Both the position numbers and the translations under genes were made by a program. From the NCBI GenBank assembly GCA_009741485.1, contig CM019237.1, positions 44,712,228-44,776,227 on the forward strand: a stretch of 64,000 nt of DNA. The letters run 5' to 3'. The notes under the pieces were generated by a model. That model worked only from the letters and a program-made list of their open reading frames with translations, had not been told where the DNA came from and did not search any database. Positions within the stretch are counted from its first letter, which is position 1, and every line of letters begins with the position of its first letter. The DNA comes from Malurus cyaneus samueli. Taxonomy: Eukaryota > Chordata > Aves > Passeriformes > Maluridae. Shown one piece after another: positions 1 to 12,400 of the stretch.

Positions 1-333
1 GCTCCTCACTGAATCTATGCTAGGTTTTTTTCCTTACAAGGTTTTTTTTGTCATTTCTACCCATAATGAATCCCTAGTAGAAGAAGACATTGTAATCATT
101 ATTGATAGTTCAGTATTCAGTAATTTACCAACATTTTAATCAATGGGTTCTCTATCAAAAAGACATGTAGGTTAAAATACTAATCCTTGCCAGCTCATTC
201 ACATTATCAGACACCCTGCTGTTATAAAAGAAAGTTCACTTGTGATGACAATGATAAAAGTATCCAAAAAATGATTGTTGGTTCAAACCCTGAATTAACA
301 TGTCCTACACCAAGCTCTAAAGATAAAACTCAC
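1..333 (-). other. TTC26: TTC26 intron 16 (partial)
   Basis: Sequence downstream of the exon 16 donor up to the window edge. I see no further exon or recognisable repeat in it. Confidence 0.8.
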
Positions 334-440
334 TTTGTAACAATCATTTGCAATGAGCTGCAATAGGTTAAAGGAGTCCCCTGAGGTCTCCATCTTCAGA
401 TAGAGTTTCCAGGCCAGCTGTGGTTTCTTATTCACAATGT
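334..440 (-). CDS. TTC26: TTC26 exon 16 (last exon inside the window)
   Basis: Completes Tyr438 and encodes residues 439-473, [20 protein letters not shown] then [15 protein letters not shown]. The acceptor is TTGCAG and the donor GTGAGT. The next expected residues (MGQFYY and on) are not found between 1 and 333, so the gene continues off the left edge. Confidence 0.96.
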
Positions 441-3400
441 CTGCAACAACAAAAAAAAGAGCTGAAATTGTGAAAAGAACATGCCATGCACAATATTCAG
501 TGGCAGATGAACAGATATTCCTGCATTTCTTTGTTTAATGTAAAAGCATGCTTCAGCCATGAGCTTGAGGCTGGGAAAGGAAACTTGTCCTTATCTTCTG
601 CCTTACTAATGATAACAACCAATTCAATAGAGAATACAGATGTCAAAAGGAATAATTACATTAATTTATATTTTACAGACACAGCAATAAGAACAACTCT
701 CATGATTTCAGATGTGATTAAGGAACAGAATGGAAAGTATCAGAGAATGTTTTTATGCAGGACAATGAACTATGGCAATCCATTTAAACGGTAAGATTTA
801 GGATTACGTGCTCTTACACCCAACAAGATTTTAATGGGCACCAAACAGATCTTTAATACTTGGTGTCACCTTAGTCTAAAATTTAATTCCCATGATACAT
901 AACAAATTACATCGAGAGGGCAGAGGCTGAAGCCTTCTCATTATGCATTTACTAGAAAAAGTGTTTCTAAATTCCTGAGATCCTGTGCTGGTTTTAAATT
1001 TGCTTATACAACTAGAATTTTTCATTGATCTTTAACTCTAAACTGCTTAATTAGAAAGAAATTAATCTGAATCTTCCATGTCAGTGAGTAGAAATTCTAC
1101 TAGGGTATTTAAACACAAGGGTACTATTTCCTGATGATAAGAAGCCATTCTCTTGAATCTGAGGTTGGTATTCACAATTCCAGGCTCATTCAAACACTGT
1201 GAGAAAAGGAAATTAAGTTTTCCTTTCTTTTTCAAGTCTTAACAGCTGCTCAGAGAGTACCTGGCTATTCACACATGGACCACATTTGTGCTCTTTCAAA
1301 ACAGGGACTGTTTAGCTTGTTTTATCTGTCCCCACTGTATCTATACTTATGTTGCAGGTAGCATGGGTGATATTCAACAATAAACAAGTAACACCAAATC
1401 ACAGAATTTATAGACATTTCTTGTTTAGGAGGCAGCAAGATATCAAATCAGAGTTATCTCTCATCAGCTCCAGATACCATATACAGTGGCAAACAGCCAA
1501 TTCTCAATTTTCCAACACCGATCTACCTAGAGCAATGCAGTTCTGTCCTAATCCAATGGTTTTTTTTTACTTGCTCTTCAAGAAGAATTTGATACAAATA
1601 GTGCTATAACACTAAAAAAAAATCACATTCCGTCATGCAAAAAAAGACAAAAAGATGCATCTCTGGTACTTTTTGTTCCTTGGAAATATTTCAGCATTGA
1701 ACTGTTTACAACTCAATCCCTAATTGTACTCTGACATTAATGTATTCTAATATGATATGTTAGTAATTTACATACTTGACACAAAAAGATAAATATACTC
1801 ATCATTCCCATTAAAAAAAAATAAAGCATTCATATATAAAACACTCAAACACAACCAGGTACTGCAGCTTAATTAAAAAGGAAATAAACTGGCACATCCT
1901 AAAATAGAATCATAGACAGGCATCCCTAAATGTGCCTGTCTGGAAAGAACATGTTAAGAAATGTTTATTACATTTGCAATATGGCATAACATCCCCAAAC
2001 ATACATATTTACATTCCTGGTATAACTGCTGAAAATGGTTTGATAAGATAACATTTTTGTATTGAGGCACTGTAAGGAAAACGAATTAGCCTAGGGAGTC
2101 TCAGACCTGAGTCATTAGAAAAGCCCACTTCTATACTATTTTGTATATGGCACTGCAGCTGTCTCTGTACTGAGGTGCACTCTGCAATGTTTTAAATACT
2201 AGTACAGAAATAGCAAATAAGATTTGCTATGGAGTATTACACACAGAAAAAGTTTCCTGGATTCAAGGAAAGAATAGAGGAGTTTTTGGATGAAAAACAC
2301 ATGCTGGAGATTATAAAGGATAGATCCCTCAGGCACAGGAGTTTGGACAATATGTAGAGTAACATAGTAGGAAGAAAAATACCATATATGCTTCCCTGAT
2401 TCTTCTCTTTCCTAGACATCTGACATTGGCTAACCTTGGAGGCAGACAGACCCTTGAGCCTGACTCAGTATAAATGCTTCTATTTTGTGTTTTACTCTGA
2501 ACATTCTAGAGGTGTAACTCAGTCTTTTAAGACAGAAAGTCTTCACCGAAGCAATTGAGTAGACAATTGAGAAAAAAAAGAGTCACTGGTCAGGACAAAG
2601 CTGCATTGACAGTACAATAACAGCATTGCACTGAAGGAGTAATTGCTTATAAAAGCCAGATGTATGAAAGTTGCAATAACCACCCTCACTATAAGCAGTG
2701 CAGTTTTTCACTTTCATAGTCCTGAATCCACCTACAAAATTAAATTCAATTAGGAAAGTGGATTGCCAAGACTGACGCAATACAGGAGGATCTGTATTCT
2801 GCAATGTGGAGAGGAAAGTGACTCACAGCAGCGAGCCAGCCAGCTAAGGTAAACAAAATCACTTTTTATCTTCTCGCTCTGGATCAAAAGGAACACCTGC
2901 AGGAAGAAGGAAAATAAAAGATTATACATGTATGTACTTTTAAACAAACAGAAGGCAAACCTTCCTCATTTCAACACACAGATAAGGTTTAAGTCACACA
3001 AGCAACTGCTTCTTAACGAGAGTTTGGGTATGCAAGTGCAGTGTGGGAGCATCCCTCGGTGTGGGGTAGGTGGAGGATTCACACGGTGCCCTGTTTGTCA
3101 AGGGACTTGTGCAGCTTCAGAACACCAAGCTGTGCAGAGGGTGCGGCCTGCCTTGAATAAGCACCAGTGGGCGGCCATGCAACACCAACAGCACAAAGGA
3201 ACACTGGGCCTGTGGTAAAAGCTATTTGGAATGTGTTTGTTTAGAAAGCAATGCAAGCAATTACATTAGCACCTTCTTGAAATACCAGAAGTTTCACATA
3301 TAGATGACACTTTCCTCCCATATATGTCAGAGATCATTCCAGGTCTGCAATAAGCCATTTCTAACCATTTTGGTTTCAGTAAAGTTCTGAGACAAAGCAT

Positions 3401-6400
3401 TTATCTTTTATATTTTACTGTATAAATACTTTTTTTTTTTTTTACATTTTACATCTAAAGGGATGTTGGAGGGAAGTGACAAATTTTCCAATGTACTCTG
3501 GCTTTGCTCATCAGAAAAAAAAAGCTATTTATGCCTCTCTCAAGTATATTTGAAACTATACTGGATGCTACTGGCAAAACTCAAAAATACCTTTATAGGA
3601 ATAGATGCATGTACTGGAACAGTGAGTTACACACAAATTACTGACATTTGTATCGCTTAAACAATGCTGATTCCCTAATTTAGGCCGGGAGGAGAAGGAG
3701 TAATAGGGAAGAAATAAAAATAAAGCAGCATTGTAGTGCTACTATAGGTAGCACTTCATCATATGTTTTATTATATTATGTCCAGGGAGGTTTGTTTTTA
3801 AATAACTTATTAAGTGCTATATGTAGTTATTTTACAAATTCATGACACGCTGGGGAAGGCTGATCTTTATATGGAAGTGTCATCACAACCTGGGATCAGA
3901 CATGATGAATCAATTTAATTACATAATTCTGGTATTTAAATGCATCAGCTATGTAACACAAGTTTCTGTAGAAGAATTTCTAAAAAATGTAAGAGGAAAA
4001 ATGTAGTTTACACCTTTGTGTTTCTTTGTTGCCTGTTTGCTGCTAAAACTTACTTATAGCGTTAACTTTTTTATGGAGTTTCAGGAATCAGCATAGCCTG
4101 CTAGCATAGTTTTGAAAAGTTTTCATTAGCCTAAGTGAATTGAAAGCTTGGTGAATTGAAATATGTATCCATTTTCCTGATAGTCTTAGATGTTTTTCTT
4201 AAAGAGAGATGCAATTTTGGGTCACAGAAATTAAGGGGTGAGGGTGCTGAATGGGAAGGTTGGGATGGCAGGGAAGACAAGTTGTAAAACCAGGGGGGCT
4301 CTGTTGTTGACAAATCTGGATAGTTAAAAAGTTAAAAAGACTGGAAAAACAAAACAGAATGTAAACCCCAAGCCAGCTAAATCTATATGATTCACTCCAG
4401 AATATGTGGTGTGGGATTTTTTTTGTGGCTTGTCTTCCTTTTAGGTCTTGTGGAAAATGTTGGTTCCACCTCCAAAACAGCTATTTGCTTTTGCATATTT
4501 TAGATGTAATTAAGTTTCTGCTGCATACAGACAAAAAAGTACTGGGTGTAGAAGTTAATCTCTTCCAGCTGCATCTGAATGCTCCTGAATAAGACAGTGA
4601 GCACTTCCTCTTTTCCTCCCACATATCCCAGAGGAAGATTTTTTTTTTTTAAACACAAATTTCTAGGGACACCTAGAAGCTCTTAACTGTTCAGTGCCTT
4701 TTGCTCAGCATGCCCTACTCAGTCTGAACAAAAAGACTGCCTGGGATCCCAAGCAAAGCATAGGAAATCTGATTAAGAGGCCATTCTTTGATCAATTAGA
4801 GGTAGCTGCAAGCACTCTTTTGATGCACCACAAGCAGCATGACTCCTCATATACCTCATATTACAAGATTAGCAAAATAATCTTTTCTGAATAATGTTCA
4901 CTGAGAATTTCAGTTCCTCTGAGAAGGGGAAGAAGATGTTCCACAGAACCTGCTTATTTTCAACCAACATGAAGATCTGGGTGAAGAAAAGGAAGGAAAG
5001 AGGGGAAATGGACGAAATGTTTCCACTGCTGTTTTTAAAAGAAAAAAAATACATACCTCTTCAGCTTCACTAAAATTGCCCATTGCAGCTTTGGCTTGGG
5101 CATAATTGAAGTTGAAAGTGTCATTGTTGTAGAAGTAACTCTGAAAAATACGGATAAACCCCAAATAAATGCAACCCAAAAAACCTCCTCCCATGACATA
5201 ATAACATTAAAAATACCCTCTCCCTGCCCCAATCTGAGTCAGAACATATAAAGACAATGCGAAGGAAAAAGAAAATCCCATGTTAGGAACATACGGTATT
5301 TATAAACAGTGGGCAGAAAAATTATGGACTGGCTTTTCCATCCTACACTTGTGACTACAAACTACAAAGTGCTGAAACATTCCACAATATTAACTATGAG
5401 AGATCTGGAAAATGTTCCATGTTCACAAGTGCAGTGGCAGCTTTTGTGAGTATAATTTTCACTTGAGGTATGTGAAGACATGGTGTGGTGCCATGCTCTC
5501 TTTTACCTCCCAAGCATTTATTTCACCACTAGGGGGGCTAAATAGGCATTTGATTTCCTTGAACCTTTAAGGGGACTAACAGTTTGTTTCTCCAAGGCTT
5601 ATCAAGGTTAAACAAGAGATCCTATGCATCTGGTTATGTGATGGATGCTAATCTGACACAATGGATCCTGTGATGGAGGTGAAGCCACAGCACCAGGCTG
5701 TAGCAGGCAGCATACCAGGTAAACAGATTTCCTTAAGCAATAATCTCCTTGCTTACAGGTACCCTTCTCTCTAGAGGAAGTGTAACATTAAGTTTTTTTC
5801 TCCTACATTAGTAGACATCTAGTTTAGAATATATTAGATTGAACTAGCTGTATCTTTTCTGAAAAGCTACATGTGTCAAAGCAGGAAATGTAAAGGTACA
5901 GGTTAGGCTGATGTTCAGGTTTGACCTGAAGAGCATAGATTTGATCATGGTCAGACTGAAGTATAACTCAGATGACCAAAAGTCAGCTGTGCTCTACATT
6001 CAGCACTATCCCATACTGCTGGACTAGTAGAGCTGGTAAAAGTAAGATAGAACACAACACCAGTTACAAGCATGAATGGGATTGAGGATCCCTGCCCAGT
6101 AGCGGTGCAGTGCTTACGAAAGAGCATGGAAAAAAAGGAGGGTGGTTTATCCAATATAGTTACAGCAAGAAGGCCTCCCTTTTATGAGCACGTAACAGCA
6201 AGGTGTAGTTTTTGCTTACATAATATTTATAAATATTTATTTTCCTTACATAATATTTATAATGGAAAAAGAACTTGTGTAGGAAGATCAAACTTTTGTT
6301 CTCTCCTTAAAGAGTAAGGAGGAGGAAAAAAGCTTATTTGGGCCTGTAGAAAAGATACAGGAAGCCAGGGACAAATCCCTTTCCCAGGAGTGTCTTTCAT

Positions 6401-9400
6401 GATGTAGGGACACCGAGGCACCTCTTCCTTTCACTGTCACAGACAGTCTACAAAGGGTACTACCCACATCCATCAGGCTAGTGCCTTGAAAGGAAAGGTG
6501 AGGGATTGCCTCTAATTTGCCAAATGTCCAGATTTCACCCAAACGGTCTATGTGAGGGTCCACAAGCCAGCAAATACAGCAAGATGTGTGAAAGATGAGG
6601 ATGAACCATCTTTAAGCTCGGTTTGTGAAAACATTTCAGGACCCTTAGGGTAAATTAATGGGTTTCACCATATGATGATTAAGACACTTTAGTGCATCCT
6701 TTCTCAACAGTAATTTAATGTGAATCAGCACAAGTCCCAGGTCAAGCAAAGCTGGTGAGCCAGATGCAAGTTTTACTGTGTGAATGCTTTTTCTGTTTAA
6801 GTATTCTCCACTGTATTTTTTAATTAAAATGGAAAAGAACCTCTTTCAGCAATCAAATTAAAAAAATGTGTCACTCTGTCCTGGCCATATAAGTGCTAGA
6901 GATCAGAGCTACTGCAAAACCAAAAACAGTAGAAATGAACAAGTGTTATTGATAGTGTAACACATTCACAGCAGCTATACCATTTGTTTTCTGGTTTTGT
7001 TTTGTTTTGTTTTGTTTTTTAACCCACATCATATGTACTGGACTTCACTCTTTTGTGGTCTTTTTAGAGGTCTTCAATCTTTTCATAAAACAAACTGTCC
7101 TCCGAGTCATGTCCATTTTAACCAAATGCTCAGATACCCAACTTAAAAATGAAGAATTCCCATTGTGGCCACAACTCAGCTGAGCCTGAATCAGCTTGTT
7201 TTCTCAGTTGATCCCTGACTGAGTTGAACTGCTTGTTTTCTGAGTTGATCCCTCTCAGTGTTATAATGTCACCCTTGGGGCAGCTGGCAATACATTTATA
7301 ATAAGGTGTCCTCTGAGTCATTCCTATGCCTAAAGCAGTTTTAATTGATCATGGATTAAGGTGGTTTCTTGAGAGAATATCAAGCAAATAAATTGTCACA
7401 GAGGGCAGCTCCATTTTAAGAGCTGCAGAGATTCTACTGAAGTTTATTCCTGTAAATGAAACACAAAGGTAAGTGTAAAGCCATGTACACCTTGCCTGTA
7501 ACATGGTACAGAAAGAACTATTTGCATCGCTGCAACTTAAAGAGAAGGGAAATAACTTAAGTAAATCTGAGCACTGCTAGTTGCACTTGAAAAACTACGA
7601 GAATAATCAATTACTTCAAAAGGAACATGAAAGGAAAGTTACAGTAGGCAGTAAATGTTTGACCCATATACCTTGGAGGTGGTTTGTAATCACATTTAAC
7701 TTTGACCTTATAAGGTTAGAACTAGTTGTTTAAGAAACTTTTCAAGGAAATGGAAAGAGCTGAGCATATCTGTGGGTTAATTCATTGCACTATAAATGTA
7801 AGAAAGACATAGGATGAATTCTCTGGAAATCACCATCTATACCCATGGGCTATAAACTGAGACCAGATGACCATTTCTAACTAGCAATCCAACTTTTAGA
7901 TGACTCAAATTAGGCAAAACAATTTTTACTGTTAATTTCCTTTTCTTCAATTACACACATACTCCAGTCTGGGGTGGTGGTGATGGTGTATCTCTTCATT
8001 CCACTACACTACAGCCATTCCAGTGGCTAGAGCCACTGGGATTTCTTCTAAGGTCTCCTTCCAGACAAAGTTTAGAAACACCTTCATCCTTTTTCACTAA
8101 TCAGCTGCTTTTGGCACCATTACAACCCCATGTTTTTCTTTAGGTCTTATCCTTAGAACAATGTAATTGTCTTGTGTATCTCCCAAATAATTTCTTTTAA
8201 GATTCTCATTCCTCTTTCTACCAAATACAGAGTTTTTACAACTCTAGTTTCAAACCACTGGAACAAGACTGAAAGAATTTAATCCATAATTACACTCCAG
8301 CCTCCCTCTTTCCTTACATCTGACTTCAACTGTGTATCTGTAAGTTATACCCATTCTATCCACTGCATACTATTGATCGGATAATGCTGCATGATGTTGA
8401 CTTCAGGCTTCTCTTATTTTGAAAAATGCAACATTGTCTGCAGGATACTCAGATAACTTCTGCAAAAATAACATTCCTAACTTACTGTTCTGGTAATACC
8501 GCCCTATTTTAACCCTCCAGTGACTGCTTTCCCTGTAAAATGTAAATGCTATTACTTTCAGAGTCCTTCATGTCCTATCTTCCTTACACAGTCTTATTCA
8601 CTAAAATGTTGTCCCCATTTATGAACTAGTGGCAATAATCTCCATCATTCACTTGATAAGCCTTAAGAAAACATTTGGGGTTTTTTCCTCCATGCTGCCC
8701 ACCCCATAAATATACACTTTTTTCAATGTCTTCCTTTAATTAATGTTCCTTACCTTCTGTGATGCCCCCAGAAAGCCTGATGATGGTTAGACTGCAAGTA
8801 TGATGAGACCATCATGCCTACTATACTGCATGTTGCTATTTTCTACATGGCTTCTTTACATTTCAGTCCGTTTGCTTTACCGACCACTTACATCCTGCTG
8901 TCACTCCTGTGTTCTATTTTCACTGTTTGATTTCTGTATCTTTTTATGTTTCCATTGTGTCTCACATAGTACAGTCTAATAGTAGCGATACTATGCCTTA
9001 CAGTACTACCAATACTAAATAATAATACTAACCTTGATTGAGTTGAGGTAAATTAGGACATTCGAAAATTGTCTAAGAAGAAAGAAGCAGGAGGACATGC
9101 ACTGTCTCCCTGGAATGGTATCTAAAATTCAAAAGAGAAATGCAAATTTCTAGCATTTAAAAACATATGGTAATGAAAATCACTGCCAAGACTGCTGGCA
9201 CCTATGAAAGCAGCTAGTTTCTAAAAATAGCATAGCCTGCCTTCTCAGGCAAAGTACCATACTAGAGGTTAGAAGAAAACTATTGATTCATTTTGTCAAC
9301 AGCATCCAATCACTATCACAAGACTTCATTCAACAACAATCTCTACAGAGACAAATAACAAGTAACAAGTTTAAGTAACTAACTATAAAAATCTAGTTAT

Positions 9401-12400
9401 ATCCTCCTTCATAATGTCTGTTCCTTTTCAGTTTTAAGAATTTTTATTAAGCTTAAAAGAAGCCCAATAACCGAACTGCTGTTTGGGTGTTATTTATTGC
9501 TGCTAGAGGATGAATATTGACTCCTACACTCTAAGTGCTTCCTAGATTTTTTTCCGTTTTGTCTGCCCCCCGTTAAAATGCCTAATATCCAACATGAGAT
9601 AAAATGTGTATATTTTATGGAAATGACTTGCTCATTAACTTGATTTACTCCATGTTCCTTGATTGTCCAAGGCAGAGATCTTACATAAAAAAAGCAAAGG
9701 GCTTAATGGATGACTCCAAATGACTTTACAAATAAGCGACACTATTCTTCCTGAACTCCTCTTGCTGCTTTTCTTAATGCAGACATGGGATTTCTATAGT
9801 TAACAAAAGCAAGTCAGAAAAAATATTCCACATCTTCATTATAATCCATTATTTTTTATAACCCACATTAAAATAAGAAGCCTTGTAGACTACTGTGGTT
9901 TAACCCCAGCTGGCAGCTAAGTACCACTCAGCTGCTTGTTCACTCCATCCTCCTTACCCAAAAAAGAAGGTAAAACTTGTGGGTTGAGATAAGAACAGTT
10001 TATTAATTTAAATAAAATATTATTAGTAATAATAAAATGAAAAGGGGAGAGAGAGAGGAATAAAACTCAAGAGAAACAAATTAATGCAATTGCTCACCAC
10101 TAACTGACCCATAACCAGCCCCTCCCCAAACCACAATGAGCCCCTCCCAGCCAACTCTCCCCAGTTTCTGTACTGGGCACGGTGTTCTTTGGCTCATTCT
10201 GATCAGCTGTCCTAGCCATGCTCCCTCCCAACTTTTTTCTGAAGCTTCTCACTGGCAGAGAATGGGAAACTGAAAAGTCCTTGACTGTGCAACAACTAAA
10301 ACATCAGTGTGCTATCAACATAATTCTCATACTAAATTCAAAATGCAGCACTGTGCCACTCTCTAAGAAGAAAAATAACTCAATACCAGGCAAAACTGGG
10401 ACATAGGTCCAGTTGCAAGCAAAGACACAGCAAAGGACTTCCTCACGCTAGCAAGTAACAACTTCTATATTATAAATCTGCAAAGCAGCTCAGTAACTCC
10501 ATAAAGACCTTAAAATATCTAGTGATACTAGGTCCTTGCAAGAACTGGCCGAGCAAGAAGTGCTGAAGCATGATTCACAGGCTTGAACAGCATGGCTGAC
10601 TACTTAAGAAAAGCCCAAGTATACCAACAGCAAGAATTCTGTTCTCCAGTCTAAATCCAGCCAAACAAAGGCAGCAGACCAAAAACGACTACAAGTATAC
10701 AGCATAGTGGCTAATATGCTAGGTTACCTAAAAACATAAAAATTATTATATTTGATCCAAAGTTTGTATAGTTCAGAGCTTGCTGAGTAAGAATATCCAG
10801 CTATAGAAAGAAGATATTCTGATTTCACATATAATACATACTGTGGTATGTAATGGCGCTTCTGCTGAAGTTTCTCCCAGCTTTCAACAATCTGCACTGA
10901 GGATTATTAATCATCACTGAAAAACTTCTGTTAAACAGCCAATGGATTTTCATCTATAAATTTTTTTATACATTCTGATTCTCCCAAGTTTCTCTATAAA
11001 ATAATCTGTGTTATGTGAAAAAGTAATAAATGCTGTTTAATTGTCTTGTGTGAAAATTTATGTCAATGCTCCTTGATTTCTGTATTGTACAGTAAATAAT
11101 TCTTCTCTATTCCTCTTTTCCTTGTCCTTTATGATGAACATAGTCAAACTCAGTCAGCATTTTTCAGCCTATGTATCCTCCTTTATTTAAAGTCTCCTTC
11201 TCTCTTAGTTCAAGAAGCTATCCCCCTTCTCTGATCATTCTTGCCATATTTACTGCATCTTCTCTTGTTTTACCATTTTTTAAAATACATATAAGAACCA
11301 GAACTGCAGACCATATTCAAGGAAAAGAGTAACATCAGTACACAATGACACAGTAATTTCTTTCAGTTTCTTTTCTCTTTCCTCATCAATTTCTAAGATC
11401 CTCTTCAACATTTCTGATAATTTTGCTAAATTTAATTTGCATATTATTACACAGTCTTGTATAGTCTTTCACATCTTTCATCATTATGGAAGCTTTTATT
11501 TTTAGTATATGGGTAATTTTGTATCATTGGCAAACCTAGTCATCATTATTTGTCTCCTATAGCTCATTAATTATGAATACAAACTCTTTCTTTAGAGAAA
11601 CAAAACGATCTTTCAAGTGTTCAAATCAGGTGCATTTATCCTTTTCACTGCTATTTCACTGTACATTTTCTGTTAGAAATAAGAAAGGTTATTATCTAGC
11701 TTCTCTTCTTAGGATTAGTAATGACATTTTTTGAGGTATTTGCTAACACACAGATTTTGAATTTGATTATGCTTAAATACCGGTAGCAGAATTGGAGTTT
11801 CATAATAAAATTACAAATTGGGTATTACATAATCTCAATATTGGTCCAGAGTTACCTGTTCACTTGTGCTTTCTCTAAGAAAGAGAAACAAAAAGTTCAT
11901 GCTGTTTATTATGCCATGTAATTTGCATTTATTACATCAATAGGGGCAGAATGGAAGTCTCCAACTATTATTAATCTTTCTATCTAAAATCTGTAACCTC
12001 TTTAATATGCCACTCACTGTTCCCATTCCAGCTGGCTGGTGAATAATTTGTCTTCAATGCGGTGAGTTGCCTATCTAATATAATTGAAAATAATATTATT
12101 TTACTCATTGATAAAGAAAAGATATTTATTTTGAGAGAAGATTTCTATAATATTTAGAACCATTTCTTCACTGGTGTCTATTTATCTATCTGGTGTCTAT
12201 CTTAGATATATTTATCTATATTTTTGTTTATTTATGTACAATCCCCATTGTACATTAAATAGGAACCATATTCTGCATGTTACTTTCCTCCTATCACATA
12301 AAAAAATCATTCCATTTTTAGCTGCCAATTCAAAAACCAGGTGCTCCACTTTATTAATCTTCTTTAAAAACACCTAATATTTGTGTAAAAACATGTACAT

